The notes: generated by a model not told the origin, from the letters alone. A DNA stretch of 64,000 bases from Oscillospiraceae bacterium (GCA_004558145.1 SFDQ01000008.1:21652-85651), one strand, 5' to 3'. Shown: positions 7,651 through 18,808, numbered from the stretch's first letter. Translations and numbers: made by a program.

Positions 7651-7968
7651 ATGAAGCGGGTGAAGATCACCGTGCTGCGCAAGGAGTTTTATCCGGAATA
7701 CGCCGACACCTACCTCACCGAAGGACGGGAGGTGGGCCCTTGCCCCATGCTGGAAGTGGGCGACGAATTCGTGTTCGAGGGCAGCGCCCAGATGCCGGAG
7801 GGCTTTTGCCCCTGGGCCTGGGTGGACATCTACAACAGCGTCAGCGCCCTGGCCGCCGGCGCGAGCTACGCCCCCTGGAACAACCGGGAGGGCCAGACCA
7901 TCGTGTGCTGCACCGACGGCATCCGCCCGGTGGTGTTTGAGCTGCACGCCATGGAGGATTGGGAGTGA
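7651..7968 (+). CDS. TIGR04076 family protein
   Basis: A 105-residue cytoplasmic protein beginning MKRVKITVLRKEFYPEYAD, with GPCPMLEVGDEFVFEG in the middle and FCPWAWVDIYNSVSALAAG, then CCTDGIRPVVF near the end. This ordered set of motifs, rich in conserved Cys and Trp (GPCP, FCPWAW, CCTDG), is characteristic of the TIGR04076 family. The family is common in gut anaerobes and has no established function; the cysteines suggest metal or cofactor binding. The start ATG at 7651 follows AGGCGGGATG-type purine-rich sequence. A longer frame that begins at 7309 runs through the repeat and is rejected. The next gene follows 42 bases later. Confidence 0.8.
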   Translation: MKRVKITVLRKEFYPEYADTYLTEGREVGPCPMLEVGDEFVFEGSAQMPEGFCPWAWVDIYNSVSALAAGASYAPWNNREGQTIVCCTDGIRPVVFELHAMEDWE

Positions 7969-8010
7969 CCTCCCCTTGCCCCGCAAATTTTGGAACAGGA
8001 AGAATCGCTT

Positions 8011-8652
8011 ATGACCGAACTTGGCATCACACAGGAATATCTGCTTTTGGCGGTGAACGACCGGGGCCGCTTTTCGCCCCTGAACCCCCAGCAGCCCATC
8101 TGCTTTGTGGCGGCGGCGCTGGGAGAGCTGACCGAGGCGGGCTGCATCGCCTTCACCGGCGAGAAGGTGGGCCTTGCCGGGCCGCTGCCCGAGGGGCTGC
8201 GGTGCTTAAAACCCCTCTATGATTTCATTGACCGGCCCCGGCCGGTGCCCCTTTCGATGGTGCTGCGGGACTTTGCCCCCGACGGGCCCAAGCTGGCGGA
8301 GCTGGCCGAGGCGGTGGGGGAGAGCCTGGAGGCGCTGCGCCTTGCCGCGCCCCAGCGGGCGCTGGCCGGGCGGGTGTTCTATCTGCCAGCCGCTGGCGAA
8401 GCGGCGCGGCGGCTGGAGCGGCTGCTCTTCCGCCTCTGCGGCGAGGCCGGCCCCGCCCCGAAGGAGGCGGCGCTGGCGGTGCTGCTGTGCCAGAGCGGCG
8501 TGATGGCCCAGAAGCTGAGCGGCGCGGCGGCGGCCAAGGCCGAGAGCGCGCTGGCGGCTCTGCTGCCCACCGGCAGCGAGGCGGCCCGGGCGGCCCACGC
8601 CGCCCAGGACATGACCGACCGGGTGAACGCCGTTCTCTGCGCCGGGCGCTGA
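8011..8652 (+). CDS. GPP34/GOLPH3-like protein (probable)
   Basis: 213 residues and soluble. The N-terminal block ITQEYLLLAVNDRGRF, followed by AAALGELTEAGCIAF, has the look of GPP34 (Golgi phosphoprotein 3-like) domains, which open with a similar LLLAL-D-GR...LAELALAGRI pattern. The rest is helical and Ala/Leu-rich. Bacterial GPP34 proteins are thought to bind membrane lipids, but their role is poorly defined. The ATG at 8011 is preceded by AGGAAGA. A TTG at 7990 in frame lacks a ribosome-binding site and is not preferred. It is the last gene before the terminator at 8668. Confidence 0.5.
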   Translation: MTELGITQEYLLLAVNDRGRFSPLNPQQPICFVAAALGELTEAGCIAFTGEKVGLAGPLPEGLRCLKPLYDFIDRPRPVPLSMVLRDFAPDGPKLAELAEAVGESLEALRLAAPQRALAGRVFYLPAAGEAARRLERLLFRLCGEAGPAPKEAALAVLLCQSGVMAQKLSGAAAAKAESALAALLPTGSEAARAAHAAQDMTDRVNAVLCAGR

Positions 8653-8667
8653 TATTTAATAAGGAAA

Positions 8668-8704
8668 GGGAGCCGGACGGCAATGCCGTCCGGCTCCCTT
8701 TTTT
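8668..8704. terminator. Strong intrinsic terminator between converging genes
   Basis: GGGAGCCGGACGGC, loop AAT, GCCGTCCGGCTCCC, then six T. It ends the rightward gene at 8652; on the other strand the same stem, followed by TTTCCTT, can terminate gyrA. Confidence 0.92.
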
Positions 8705-8713
8705 GCAATGATT

Positions 8714-11278
<2,565 letters not shown>

Positions 11279-11313
11279 TGGTGTTCACCTGTCTCTTTCT
11301 GAAATAGGGAGCG

Positions 11314-13257
11314 TCACACGTCCAGCGTGGCGTAAAGGGCGTTCTTCTCGATGAACTCGCGGCGGGGCTCCACCTTGTCGCCCATCAGGATGGTGAAGGC
11401 TTCGTCCGCCTTCACCGCGTCCTCGATGGAAATTTGCACGATGACCCGGTTGTTGGGGTCCATGGTGGTCTCCCACAGCTGCTCGGGGTTCATCTCGCCG
11501 AGGCCTTTGTAGCGGTTTATCTTCACGCCCTGGCCCATCTCGGCGGAGAGCTTGCTCATCTCCGCCTCGTTGTAGGCGTAGCGCACGTCCTTGCCCTTGG
11601 CCAGCTTGAAGAGGGGAGGCTGGGCGATGTAGACATAGCCGCCCTCGATGAGGGGACGCATGAAGCGGAAGAAGAAGGTGAGCATCAGGGTGCAGATGTG
11701 GCTGCCGTCCACGTCGGCATCGGCCATGATGAACACCTTGTGGTAGCGGAGTTTCGTGATGTCGAACTCCTCGCCGATGCCGCAGCCGAGAGCGGTGACC
11801 ACCGGCATCAGCTTCTCGTTGCCGTACACCTTGTCCAGGCGGGCCTTCTCCACGTTGAGCATCTTGCCCCAGAGCGGCAGGATGGCCTGGATGTTGGAGT
11901 CGCGGCCCATCTTGGCGCTGCCGCCGGCGGAATCGCCCTCGACGATGTAAATTTCGGTCTTGGAGGGGTCTTTCTCGCGGCAGTCGGCCAGCTTGCCGGG
12001 CATGCGGCTGGTCTCGAGAGCGCTCTTGCGGCGCACCAGGTCGCGGGCCTTGCGGGCGGCCTCCCGGGCGCGGGCGGCCTGGGTGGCCTTCTCGTAGATG
12101 GCCTTGGCCACGCCGGGGTTCTCTTCCAGAAATTCCTTCAGCTTGTCATACACAAGGCCGGAGACAAGGCTGCGCACCTCGGTGTTGCCCAGCTTTGCCT
12201 TGGTCTGGCCCTCGAACTGGGCGTCGGTGAGCTTGACGCTGATGACGGCGGTGAGGCCCTCCCGCACGTCGGTGCCGGAGAGGTTGTCGTCCTTGTCCTT
12301 CAGGTAGCCCTTTTCCCGGCCGAAGTCGTTGATGACGCGGGTGAGGGCGGTCTTGAAGCCCTCTTCATGGGTGCCGCCGTCCGGGGTGTGGACGTTGTTG
12401 GCAAAACTCAGCATCAGCTCGTTGAAGCTGTCGTTGTACTGCAGGGCAACCTCGGCGATGATGTCCTTCTGCTGGCCCTTGAAGTAGATGGGGGTGGGGT
12501 GCAGCACGGTCATCTGGCGCTTTTCGTGGATGTACTCCACAAAGCTGCGGATACCGCCCTCGTAGCACATGCTCTCCCGCTTGACCTCGTCGCCCCGCTC
12601 GTCGGTGAGGGTGATGCGCACGCCGGCGTTGAGGAAGCTCTCTTCCCGCAGGCGGGTGAGCAGGGTGTCATAGTCGTAGACGGTGGTCTCGGTGAACATC
12701 ACCGGGTCCGGCTTGAAGCGCACGGTGGTGCCGCTGGAGGCGGCGGGGCCCACCATCTGCAGGTCGCCGTCGGCCACGCCGCGCTTGAAGGACTGGCGGT
12801 ATTCATGGCCGCCCCGGCGCACGCTGACCTCCAGCCACTCGGACAGGGCGTTCACCACGCTGGCGCCCACGCCGTGCAGGCCGCCGGCCACCTTGTAGCC
12901 GGAGTTGTCGCCGCCGAACTTGCCGCCGGCGTGCAGCACGGTGAACACCACCGTCACCGCGGGGATGCCCAGCTTGGGCTGGATGTCCACGGGGATGCCG
13001 CGTCCGTTGTCGCTCACCTCGATGACGTCGCCCTTTTTGATGGTGACCTCAATGTGGTCGCAAAAGCCGGCCAGGGCCTCGTCGATGGAGTTGTCGACGA
13101 TCTCGTACACCAGATGGTGCAGGCCGCGGGGGCCGGTGGAGCCGATGTACATGCCCGGGCGCTTGCGCACCGCTTCCAGGCCTTCCAGCACCTGAATTTG
13201 GCTGCCGTCGTAGTCCTCGGCCTGGCCGATGGTCTCTCTGTTCAACTCTTCTGCCAT
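11314..13257 (-). CDS. gyrB: DNA gyrase subunit B
   Basis: 647 residues, the compact Gram-positive form. The N-terminal GHKL ATPase shows EIVDNSIDEALAGFCD, SDNGRGIPVDI and GGLHGVGASVVNALS. The TOPRIM domain shows VEGDSAGGSAKMGRD and DADVDGSHICTLML, and the C-terminal part shows RYKGLGEMNPEQLWETTM. It supplies ATP hydrolysis and strand passage to gyrase with GyrA. The start ATG at 13257 is preceded by GGAGAAG. It sits between remB and gyrA, as in many Firmicutes. Confidence 0.98.
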   Translation of the reverse strand: MAEELNRETIGQAEDYDGSQIQVLEGLEAVRKRPGMYIGSTGPRGLHHLVYEIVDNSIDEALAGFCDHIEVTIKKGDVIEVSDNGRGIPVDIQPKLGIPAVTVVFTVLHAGGKFGGDNSGYKVAGGLHGVGASVVNALSEWLEVSVRRGGHEYRQSFKRGVADGDLQMVGPAASSGTTVRFKPDPVMFTETTVYDYDTLLTRLREESFLNAGVRITLTDERGDEVKRESMCYEGGIRSFVEYIHEKRQMTVLHPTPIYFKGQQKDIIAEVALQYNDSFNELMLSFANNVHTPDGGTHEEGFKTALTRVINDFGREKGYLKDKDDNLSGTDVREGLTAVISVKLTDAQFEGQTKAKLGNTEVRSLVSGLVYDKLKEFLEENPGVAKAIYEKATQAARAREAARKARDLVRRKSALETSRMPGKLADCREKDPSKTEIYIVEGDSAGGSAKMGRDSNIQAILPLWGKMLNVEKARLDKVYGNEKLMPVVTALGCGIGEEFDITKLRYHKVFIMADADVDGSHICTLMLTFFFRFMRPLIEGGYVYIAQPPLFKLAKGKDVRYAYNEAEMSKLSAEMGQGVKINRYKGLGEMNPEQLWETTMDPNNRVIVQISIEDAVKADEAFTILMGDKVEPRREFIEKNALYATLDV

Positions 13258-13286
13258 TCTTTCTTCTCCTTATCCGTCTCTTCGTT

Positions 13287-13571
13287 TCAAAGCGCGCCGC
13301 CGCGCTGGTACTGGTCCATGTTCTCGATGCGCTCGCACCGCCGCTGCAAGGTGCGGGCGGAGATGGGGCTGATGAACACCGTCTGGACCGGGAAGTCCGT
13401 CACCACGAAACTCTTGGGCAGCTCGCCGGAAACGGTGACCACCGCGCCTTCCTCCTCGGCGCGGCGCAGAAACTGCCGTGTGTTCTTGGCAACAGAACTG
13501 GATTCGATGTCAAAGATGCCGATGATGTCTCTGGTGTGGACCACATAGTCCTGCCCGAGATGCAGATACAT
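13287..13571 (-). CDS. remB: Extracellular matrix regulator RemB / YaaB
   Basis: A 94-residue DUF370-family protein opening MYLHLGQDYVVHTRDIIGIFD, followed by SFVVTDF and TVFISPISARTLQRR. In Bacillus subtilis the homologue (RemB, formerly YaaB) influences biofilm matrix genes; relatives of RemA oligomerise into DNA-binding rings. The gene is in its standard place between recF and gyrB. It starts three bases after the recF stop in the other gene's upstream direction, so it is part of the origin operon. The tail after residue ~80 is variable and basic. Confidence 0.88.
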   Translation of the reverse strand: MYLHLGQDYVVHTRDIIGIFDIESSSVAKNTRQFLRRAEEEGAVVTVSGELPKSFVVTDFPVQTVFISPISARTLQRRCERIENMDQYQRGGAL

Positions 13572-13573
13572 AC

Positions 13574-14662
13574 CTATCCCTCCGAAAGGCGACCGCCGTC
13601 CATCTTCAGCATGACCCCCGCCGCCTTGTGAAAGAGGCTGGAGTCGCAGGCTGTGACGATGGTCTGTTTTTGCCGCACCCGGGTGAGCAGGTATTCCTGC
13701 CGGGCGGGGTCCAGCTCGCTGAGCACGTCGTCCAGCAGCATCACGGGATGCTCGCCGGTGACCTCGGCGGCCAGCGCCGCCTCCGCCAGCTTGATGCTCA
13801 GCACCGCGCTGCGCTGCTGGCCCTGGCTGGCGAAGTTCTTGGCGGGGCGGCCGTCCAGTTCCAGCTCCAGGTCGTCCCGGTGGGGGCCGGCGGTGCAGTA
13901 GCCCGCCTTTCGGTCCGCCATCCGGCTGGCCGCCAGAGTCTGGGCCAGGCCGCCCGTTTCAAACCCGCAGCGGTAGCAAAGGCTCAGCGCCTCGCTGCCG
14001 CTGCTGATCTCTTCGTAATTCTTTTTGGCCAGCGGGGCAAGGCCGTCCAGAAAGGCCGCCCGCCGCCGGCGTATCTCCTCGCCCTGCACCGCAAGGTCCG
14101 CGTCGAAGGCGTCGCACATCTCCGCCGCGCCGGGGGTGCGCTCCCAGAACTTCAAAAGGCTGTTCTTCTGGGCGATGAGGCGGGAATAGCGCCGCAGGGT
14201 GGCAAGGTAGCCGGGGTACAGCTGGCACAGCGCCGCGTCGATGAAGCGCCGCCGCCGCTCGGGGCTGCCCTTGACCAGTTCCAAATCGCCCGGCTCGAAC
14301 ACCACCGCGGTGAACAGGCCCGCCAGTTCCGACGCGCGGCCCGCGTCCGCTCCGTTCAGCTTGGCGGTGCGCCCCGGGCGGGGGCTCTCCTTGGTGCCCA
14401 CGGTGATGCGGATGTAGTCCTCGCCCCGGTCCTGGCGGAAGACGGCCCCTTCCATCACGGCAAACTGCTGGCCCTCCCGGATGAGCTGGGGGTCCTTTGC
14501 GCCCCGGAAGCTCTTGGCCCCGGTGAGCAGCCACACCGCCTCCAGAAGGTTCGTCTTGCCCTGGCCGTTGGCCCCGGTGATGACTGTCAGCTCCTCGCCG
14601 GGGCGAAGGTCGGCGCTCTGGATGTTGCGGAAGTTGGCCAGGATGAGCTTTTCCAGCCGCAT
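13574..14662 (-). CDS. recF: DNA replication and repair protein RecF
   Basis: A 362-residue SMC-like ATPase that helps load RecA at single-strand gaps. Walker A is TGANGQGKTNLLEA (residues ~29-42), the ABC-type signature region is FASQGQQRSAVLSIKLAEA, and Walker B is HPVMLLDDVLSELD. The N terminus MRLEKLILANFRNIQ is typical. It follows the S4-domain gene after 4 bases and precedes remB by 2 bases, so these genes are tightly packed in the dnaA operon. Confidence 0.97.
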   Translation of the reverse strand: MRLEKLILANFRNIQSADLRPGEELTVITGANGQGKTNLLEAVWLLTGAKSFRGAKDPQLIREGQQFAVMEGAVFRQDRGEDYIRITVGTKESPRPGRTAKLNGADAGRASELAGLFTAVVFEPGDLELVKGSPERRRRFIDAALCQLYPGYLATLRRYSRLIAQKNSLLKFWERTPGAAEMCDAFDADLAVQGEEIRRRRAAFLDGLAPLAKKNYEEISSGSEALSLCYRCGFETGGLAQTLAASRMADRKAGYCTAGPHRDDLELELDGRPAKNFASQGQQRSAVLSIKLAEAALAAEVTGEHPVMLLDDVLSELDPARQEYLLTRVRQKQTIVTACDSSLFHKAAGVMLKMDGGRLSEG

Positions 14663-14666
14663 GGCG

Positions 14667-14882
14667 TCAGCGGCCCTGGCCGATGGCCACGGTGCGGCCG
14701 TCCAGGGTGACCGAGTCGCCCGGGCGCAGCTTCTTGCCCCGCATGGTGCACACTTCGCCGTTCACTTCGACCTGGCCGTTCTGGATGAGCAGCTTTGCCT
14801 CGCCGCCCGTCTCCACAAGGCCCGCCAGTTTGAGAAGGCTGTCCAGCTTGATGAATTCGGTGTGAATGAGAATTTTTTCCAT
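14667..14882 (-). CDS. yaaA: S4-domain RNA-binding protein (YaaA type)
   Basis: A 71-residue protein with a single S4 domain: FIKLDSLLKLAGLVETGGEAK, then IQNGQVEVNGEVCTMRGKKL and PGDSVTL. This is the small YaaA protein found between dnaN and recF in Firmicutes, thought to bind RNA (it is associated with ribosome assembly in Bacillus). The start ATG at 14882 lies 12 bases after the dnaN stop, with AAAGAGAG in front. Confidence 0.93.
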   Translation of the reverse strand: MEKILIHTEFIKLDSLLKLAGLVETGGEAKLLIQNGQVEVNGEVCTMRGKKLRPGDSVTLDGRTVAIGQGR

Positions 14883-14894
14883 GTTCGCTCTCTT

Positions 14895-15998
14895 TTAATC
14901 GTTTTTGAAGCGCACCGGCAGCACCAGATAGATGAAATCGTTGCTGTCGTCCGCCGGCAGAATTTTGACGGGGCTCAAAGCACCGGTCATCTCCATGGCA
15001 ACTTTGTCGCAGCGGGCGTTGCGCAGCGCGTCCAGCAGGTAGCGGTTGTTGAAGCCGATCTCCACGGCCTCGCCCTCGATGTCCGCGTCGAACTCGTCCA
15101 CCACCTTGCCGAGATTCGTCTGGCAGCGCACGGTGACCTTTTTGTCAAAGAGGATGCGCAGGGGGTTCTTCAGCCGCTCGGTGATGATGAGGCTGGCGCG
15201 CTCGATGGTGTCGATGAAGTCCCGCGTCTCCAGAATGACCCTCGTCTTGTAGCCCGAGGGGATGACGTTGGAGTAGTTGAGGAACTCGCCCTCGATGAGG
15301 CGGGAGAGGATGACGTAGCTGCCCGCCTCGAACACCACGAAACGGCGGTTGGCGGAGATGTACACGTCCTGGTCGTCCTCGCCCAGCAGCTTATTGACCT
15401 CGGTGAGGGTCTTGGCGGGGATGATGATGCGGATGTGCTTTTGGGCGGTGATGGGCCGCTCCACGATGGCAAGGCGGTAGCCGTCCAGCGCCACCACCGT
15501 GAGCTTATCCTCCTCGATGGCGAACAGCTCGCCGGTGTGGGCGGGCTTTTTGTCGTCCTGGCTGACGGCGTAAAGGGTCTTTTCGATCATGTCCCGCAGG
15601 GTGCCCGCCTTGAGGCAGAGGGTGCGGTCCGCGCCGGGGTTCGGCAGGTCGGGATAATCGGCGGCGCTCATGGCCAGAATGTCGAACTCGGCCACACCGC
15701 CCTTGATGGTGGCGTTGCCGCCGTCGCCGGTGGTGATGGTCACCTCGCCCACGGGCAGCCGGCGCACCATGTCGCCCAGCAGCTTTGCCGACAGGACAAT
15801 TTCGCCGGGCTCCCGCACGTTGGCCTCGATGGTGGTGGTGATGGCCATTTCCAGGTCGTAGCCGGTGAGGGTGAGCTGGAAGCCGTCCGCTTTTAATAGG
15901 ATGCCCTCCAGCGCCGGGATGGACGAGCGAAGGGTCACCGCCCGGCTGACGCCGTCGATGGCGGCGGACAAAAGGGATTTGTCGCAGACGATGTTCAT
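14895..15998 (-). CDS. dnaN: DNA polymerase III beta sliding clamp
   Basis: A 367-residue protein with three tandem clamp domains of ~120 residues each. It opens MNIVCDKSLLSAAIDGVSRAV and ends IYLVLPVRFKND, the hallmark C-terminal strand (LP.R) of the clamp. It forms the ring that tethers polymerase to DNA. It lies downstream of dnaA on the same strand, with the 286-bp oriC candidate between them. The start ATG at 15998 is preceded by AAAGGAGCG. Confidence 0.98.
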   Translation of the reverse strand: MNIVCDKSLLSAAIDGVSRAVTLRSSIPALEGILLKADGFQLTLTGYDLEMAITTTIEANVREPGEIVLSAKLLGDMVRRLPVGEVTITTGDGGNATIKGGVAEFDILAMSAADYPDLPNPGADRTLCLKAGTLRDMIEKTLYAVSQDDKKPAHTGELFAIEEDKLTVVALDGYRLAIVERPITAQKHIRIIIPAKTLTEVNKLLGEDDQDVYISANRRFVVFEAGSYVILSRLIEGEFLNYSNVIPSGYKTRVILETRDFIDTIERASLIITERLKNPLRILFDKKVTVRCQTNLGKVVDEFDADIEGEAVEIGFNNRYLLDALRNARCDKVAMEMTGALSPVKILPADDSNDFIYLVLPVRFKND

Positions 15999-16284
15999 TT
16001 GCTGCGCTCCTTTCTTTCAAAACGCGAAAAAGGCGTATTATAACAAACCACTATGCAGCCGTAGTAATAGGGGGTGTGAATCTTGTGAAAAAGTGGGACA
16101 AGCCCTCTGGCGGCGCGGGATGAAGAGATGTGAACAAGTTTTTCCCGTATGTTGGAAAGTTGTTGAATGGACCATGGGCCCGAAGTTCTCCACACCGGGG
16201 AGTGGAAAACCATTGTTGAATGTTGAATACTATGTTGAAAAAGTTGAATTTCACATTCCGTTCAAAATTGGCCGCCGCGGGGGT
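15999..16284. other. Candidate oriC region in the dnaA-dnaN gap
   Basis: 286 bp that are clearly more AT-rich than the flanking genes. DnaA-box-like 9-mers are TGTGAACAA (16129-16137, reverse of TTGTTCACA), TTCTCCACA (16186-16194), TGTGAAAAA (16084-16092, reverse of TTTTTCACA) and AATTTCACA (16247-16255). Five copies of GTTGAA lie at 16162, 16215, 16222, 16234 and 16243. Gene orientation flips just beyond dnaA, as expected for a bidirectional origin. The exact unwinding site is inferred. Confidence 0.65.
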
Positions 16285-17598
16285 TCAGCTGCGCACGTTT
16301 TTGATGATGTCCTCCACCGTTTCTTTCAGGCGGCGGTCGTTTTCCAGGTTCTGCTCCATGGCTTTGAGGGAGTAGACGATGGTGGAGTGGTCGCGGCCGC
16401 TGAACTCCCGGCCGATGTCCTCCATGCTCATGCCGGTGATCTCCCGCACAACGTAGATGGCGGTTTGCCGGGCAGAGGAAATATTGGCCGTGCGGCGCAT
16501 GCCGCGAATCTCGGCGGGGGAGACGTTGTAGGTGCGGGCCACCTCGCTGATGATCTTTTCAATGGTCACCGGCACCGGCTGGGTCTCGTTCAGGATGTCC
16601 TTGATGGCGTTCTGGGCCACGCCGATGGCGGGCTGGATGCCCTCCAGCAGGTAGTAGGCGTTCAGCTTTTTCACCGCGCCTTCCAGCTGGCGGATGTTGC
16701 TCTTCAGGTGGTTGGCGATGAACTCGGACACCTCGTCGGGCATGTGCAGGTTCAAAAGCTCGGCCTTGCGGCGGATGATGGCCACCCGCGTCTCAAAGTC
16801 CGGCGGCTGGATGTCGGCGGTGAGGCCCCACTCGAAGCGGGTGCGCAGACGCTCTTCCAGGCTCTTTATCTCCTTGGCGGGGCGGTCGCTGGCCAGAACG
16901 ATCTGCTTGCCCGCGCCGTGCAGGGTGTTGAAGGTGTGGAAGAACTCTTCCTGGGTGCTCTCCTTGCCGGCGATGAACTGGATGTCGTCCACCAGCAGCA
17001 CGTCCGCCGGGCGGTAGGTCTGCCGGAACTCGTCGGTGCGGCCCGCCTGGATGGAGGTGATGAGCTCGTTGGTGAAGGTCTCGCAGTCCACATAGACGAT
17101 GTTGAACTCCGGGTGGTTCTTCTTTATCTCGGTGGCGATGGCGGTGAGCAGGTGGGTCTTGCCCAGGCCCGACTGCCCGTAGATGAACAGCGGGTTATAG
17201 GCGCCCGAGGGATTGGAGGCCACCGCCTGGGCCGCCGCGTAGGCGAACTGGTTGGAGGGGCCTTTGATGAAGTTCTCGAAGGTGAAGTCATAGCGGCCGT
17301 CGGGTTCCGGCTCCGGCTCGGCGGGGGCGGGGGCTTCCTGCTTTTCCGCCGCGGGCACCACCAGCTCTACCTCCACGTCGAAGCCCAGCACCGAAGCCAG
17401 GGCCTCCTTCAGAAGGGGAGTGTAGCGGTCCCGCACGATGGTGCAGATGAAGTCGTTGCGCACCGCCAGCGTCACCTTGCCGCCGGCCTCGAAGCGCACC
17501 GCTTCCAGCCCGTCGATGTACAGGTTGTAAGTGGCGTCCACCAGGCGCTCTTTGCAGTATTCTTTTGCCGCGGCTAAAACGTCGTTGAAAGAATCCAT
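16285..17598 (-). CDS. dnaA: Chromosomal replication initiator DnaA
   Basis: 437 residues from the ATG at 17596-17598. Domain I is N-terminal (SFNDVLAAAKEYCKERL), followed by an acidic Pro/Ala-rich linker. The AAA+ domain has Walker A GQSGLGKTHLLTAI, Walker B VLLVDDIQFIAGKE and the arginine-finger region LEERLRTRFEWGL. Domain IV ends with the signature REFSGRDHSTIVYSL. It melts the origin and regulates its own operon. A TTG at 17616 extends the frame by six codons but overlaps the GGAG ribosome-binding site, so the ATG is preferred. A 17-base-spaced promoter lies at 17642-17670. Confidence 0.98.
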   Translation of the reverse strand: MDSFNDVLAAAKEYCKERLVDATYNLYIDGLEAVRFEAGGKVTLAVRNDFICTIVRDRYTPLLKEALASVLGFDVEVELVVPAAEKQEAPAPAEPEPEPDGRYDFTFENFIKGPSNQFAYAAAQAVASNPSGAYNPLFIYGQSGLGKTHLLTAIATEIKKNHPEFNIVYVDCETFTNELITSIQAGRTDEFRQTYRPADVLLVDDIQFIAGKESTQEEFFHTFNTLHGAGKQIVLASDRPAKEIKSLEERLRTRFEWGLTADIQPPDFETRVAIIRRKAELLNLHMPDEVSEFIANHLKSNIRQLEGAVKKLNAYYLLEGIQPAIGVAQNAIKDILNETQPVPVTIEKIISEVARTYNVSPAEIRGMRRTANISSARQTAIYVVREITGMSMEDIGREFSGRDHSTIVYSLKAMEQNLENDRRLKETVEDIIKNVRS

Positions 17599-17641
17599 AG
17601 GTTTTTTTCGCTCCAATATTTGCAGATTTGGTATCCGACTA

Positions 17642-17670
17642 ATTATATCATAGAAGGTTATAATTTACAA
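17642..17670 (-). promoter_or_regulatory. dnaA promoter
   Basis: On the minus strand TTGTAA (17665-17670), 17 bases, then TATAAT (17642-17647) with TG before it. It lies 44 bases upstream of the dnaA ATG inside a short AT-rich tract (about 17630-17705). No DnaA box is seen in that tract. Confidence 0.75.
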
Positions 17671-17781
17671 TTCTAAAATACTATTATATATATTATTTCT
17701 ATAATAGGGGAGTATGGCCCGGCGGCGGCGCGGCCATGCGGAAAACCGGCCTTGTAAGGCAAAAAACCTTTTCAGAAAGTG

Positions 17782-17811
17782 TTGACAAACCAAAGGCTTT
17801 TCCGCTATACT
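17782..17811 (+). promoter_or_regulatory. rpmH promoter
   Basis: Consensus TTGACA (17782-17787), 18 bases, TATACT (17806-17811). The leader to rpmH (about 90 bases) contains two short CCCC/GGGG hairpins and the ribosome-binding site AGGAGG at 17893-17898. Confidence 0.8.
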
Positions 17812-17907
17812 TTTATGTTGCAGGGTCATCCCCAAAATTCGGGGAGCGGACATAACTGAAATAAACCGCCCCCCAAAGCGCGGGGAGCTCATAGGAGGAA
17901 AAACGAG

Positions 17908-18042
17908 ATGAAAAGAACTTTTCAGCCCAAGAAGCGTCAGCGCAGCGGCGTGCACGGCTTTCTGAAGAGAATGGCTTCCAAGAACGGCCGCAAGGTCATC
18001 GCTGCCCGCCGTGCCAAGGGCCGGGCCAAGCTGAGCGCCTGA
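17908..18042 (+). CDS. rpmH: 50S ribosomal protein L34
   Basis: A 44-residue, highly basic protein: MKRTFQPKKRQRSGVHGF then RMASKNGRKVIAARRAKGR. This is the complete L34 sequence pattern (MKRTFQP...HGF..RM.....G..V...RR.KGR). It is a structural protein of the large ribosomal subunit. It is the first gene of the rightward arm, divergent from dnaA, in the universally conserved rpmH-rnpA order. A good AGGAGG lies 9 bases before the ATG, and a hairpin with a T-run separates it from rnpA. Confidence 0.97.
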   Translation: MKRTFQPKKRQRSGVHGFLKRMASKNGRKVIAARRAKGRAKLSA

Positions 18043-18069
18043 ATAGCGCCTTCCTGAAAGGCAACACGC

Positions 18070-18101
18070 GAAGGTCACTTGTTACAGGTGGCCTTCTTTT
18101 T
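18070..18101 (+). terminator. Terminator/attenuator between rpmH and rnpA
   Basis: Nine-pair stem GAAGGTCAC (18070-18078) / GTGGCCTTC (18088-18096) with one G-T pair, followed by TTTTT. It ends 17 bases before the rnpA start, so it probably makes L34 mRNA far more abundant than rnpA mRNA. Confidence 0.75.
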
Positions 18102-18117
18102 CCATATCGAGGAGACC

Positions 18118-18450
18118 ATGAGATACCGCCCCATCACCAAAAACAAGGAGTTCTGCCGGGCCTATGCCCGGGGCAAGGCCTTCGTGCACCCCAAGCTGGT
18201 GCTCTATGTGAACAAGAACCGCCTGGGCCGCACCCGGGTGGGCCTCACCGCCACCAAAAAGATCGGCGGCGCGGTGCAGCGCAACCGGGCGCGCCGGGTG
18301 ATGCGGGCCGCCCTTTATCAGACGCTGCCCTACGACGTGGGCGGCTATGACCTTGTGTTCGTGGCCCGGGGCCAGACGGTGCGCTGCAAAAGCGGCGAGG
18401 TGGCCGCGGCGGCGGCTCAGCTTTTGAAAAAGGCGGGCCTTGTGCAATGA
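18118..18450 (+). CDS. rnpA: Ribonuclease P protein component
   Basis: A 110-residue basic protein with the RNase P signature RNRARRVMRAAL (residues ~58-70), preceded by GLTATKKIGGAV and followed by DLVFVARGQTV. It binds the catalytic RNA that matures tRNA 5' ends. The start is the ATG at 18118 with GAGGAG directly upstream; a longer frame from 18079 would cross the terminator hairpin and is rejected. The end overlaps the yidD start by four bases (ATGA), which suggests coupled translation. Confidence 0.96.
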   Translation: MRYRPITKNKEFCRAYARGKAFVHPKLVLYVNKNRLGRTRVGLTATKKIGGAVQRNRARRVMRAALYQTLPYDVGGYDLVFVARGQTVRCKSGEVAAAAAQLLKKAGLVQ

Positions 18451-18701
18451 TCGCCCGGCTGCTCATCGCGCCCATCCGCTGGTATAAAAAGTATCTCTCG
18501 CCTCACCTTGGCAACAACTGCCGCTTCAGACCCACCTGCAGCGAGTACGCCATGGAGGCCCTGGCCGTCCACGGGGCGGTGAAGGGCCTCGTTTTGAGCG
18601 TCTGGCGCATATTGCGCTGCAACCCCTTTTGCCGCGGCGGCTACGACCCGGTGCCCGAAAAGGGCCGCTGGGTGAATGAAAAGCGGAACCTCTTCCGCTG
18701 A
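18447..18701 (+). CDS. yidD: Membrane protein insertion efficiency factor YidD
   Basis: 84 residues with the full YidD pattern: an amphipathic N-terminal helix (LLIAPIRWYKKYLSP), then CRFRPTCSEYAMEAL and ILRCNPFCRGGYDPVP. Its conserved cysteines and CSEYA/NPF motifs define the family. It helps insertion of membrane proteins by YidC. It overlaps rnpA (ATGA) and precedes yidC by about 107 bases. Confidence 0.96.
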   Translation: MIARLLIAPIRWYKKYLSPHLGNNCRFRPTCSEYAMEALAVHGAVKGLVLSVWRILRCNPFCRGGYDPVPEKGRWVNEKRNLFR

Positions 18702-18808
18702 GACCTTTAACCTGCTTCTTGTGACTTGGACGGTTTGCGCCCGCCCCAAGTCCTTCGAACCAAAAAATAAACAGCCCCGGCGCGCAAACGGGGCGGAATG
18801 GAAAGACT

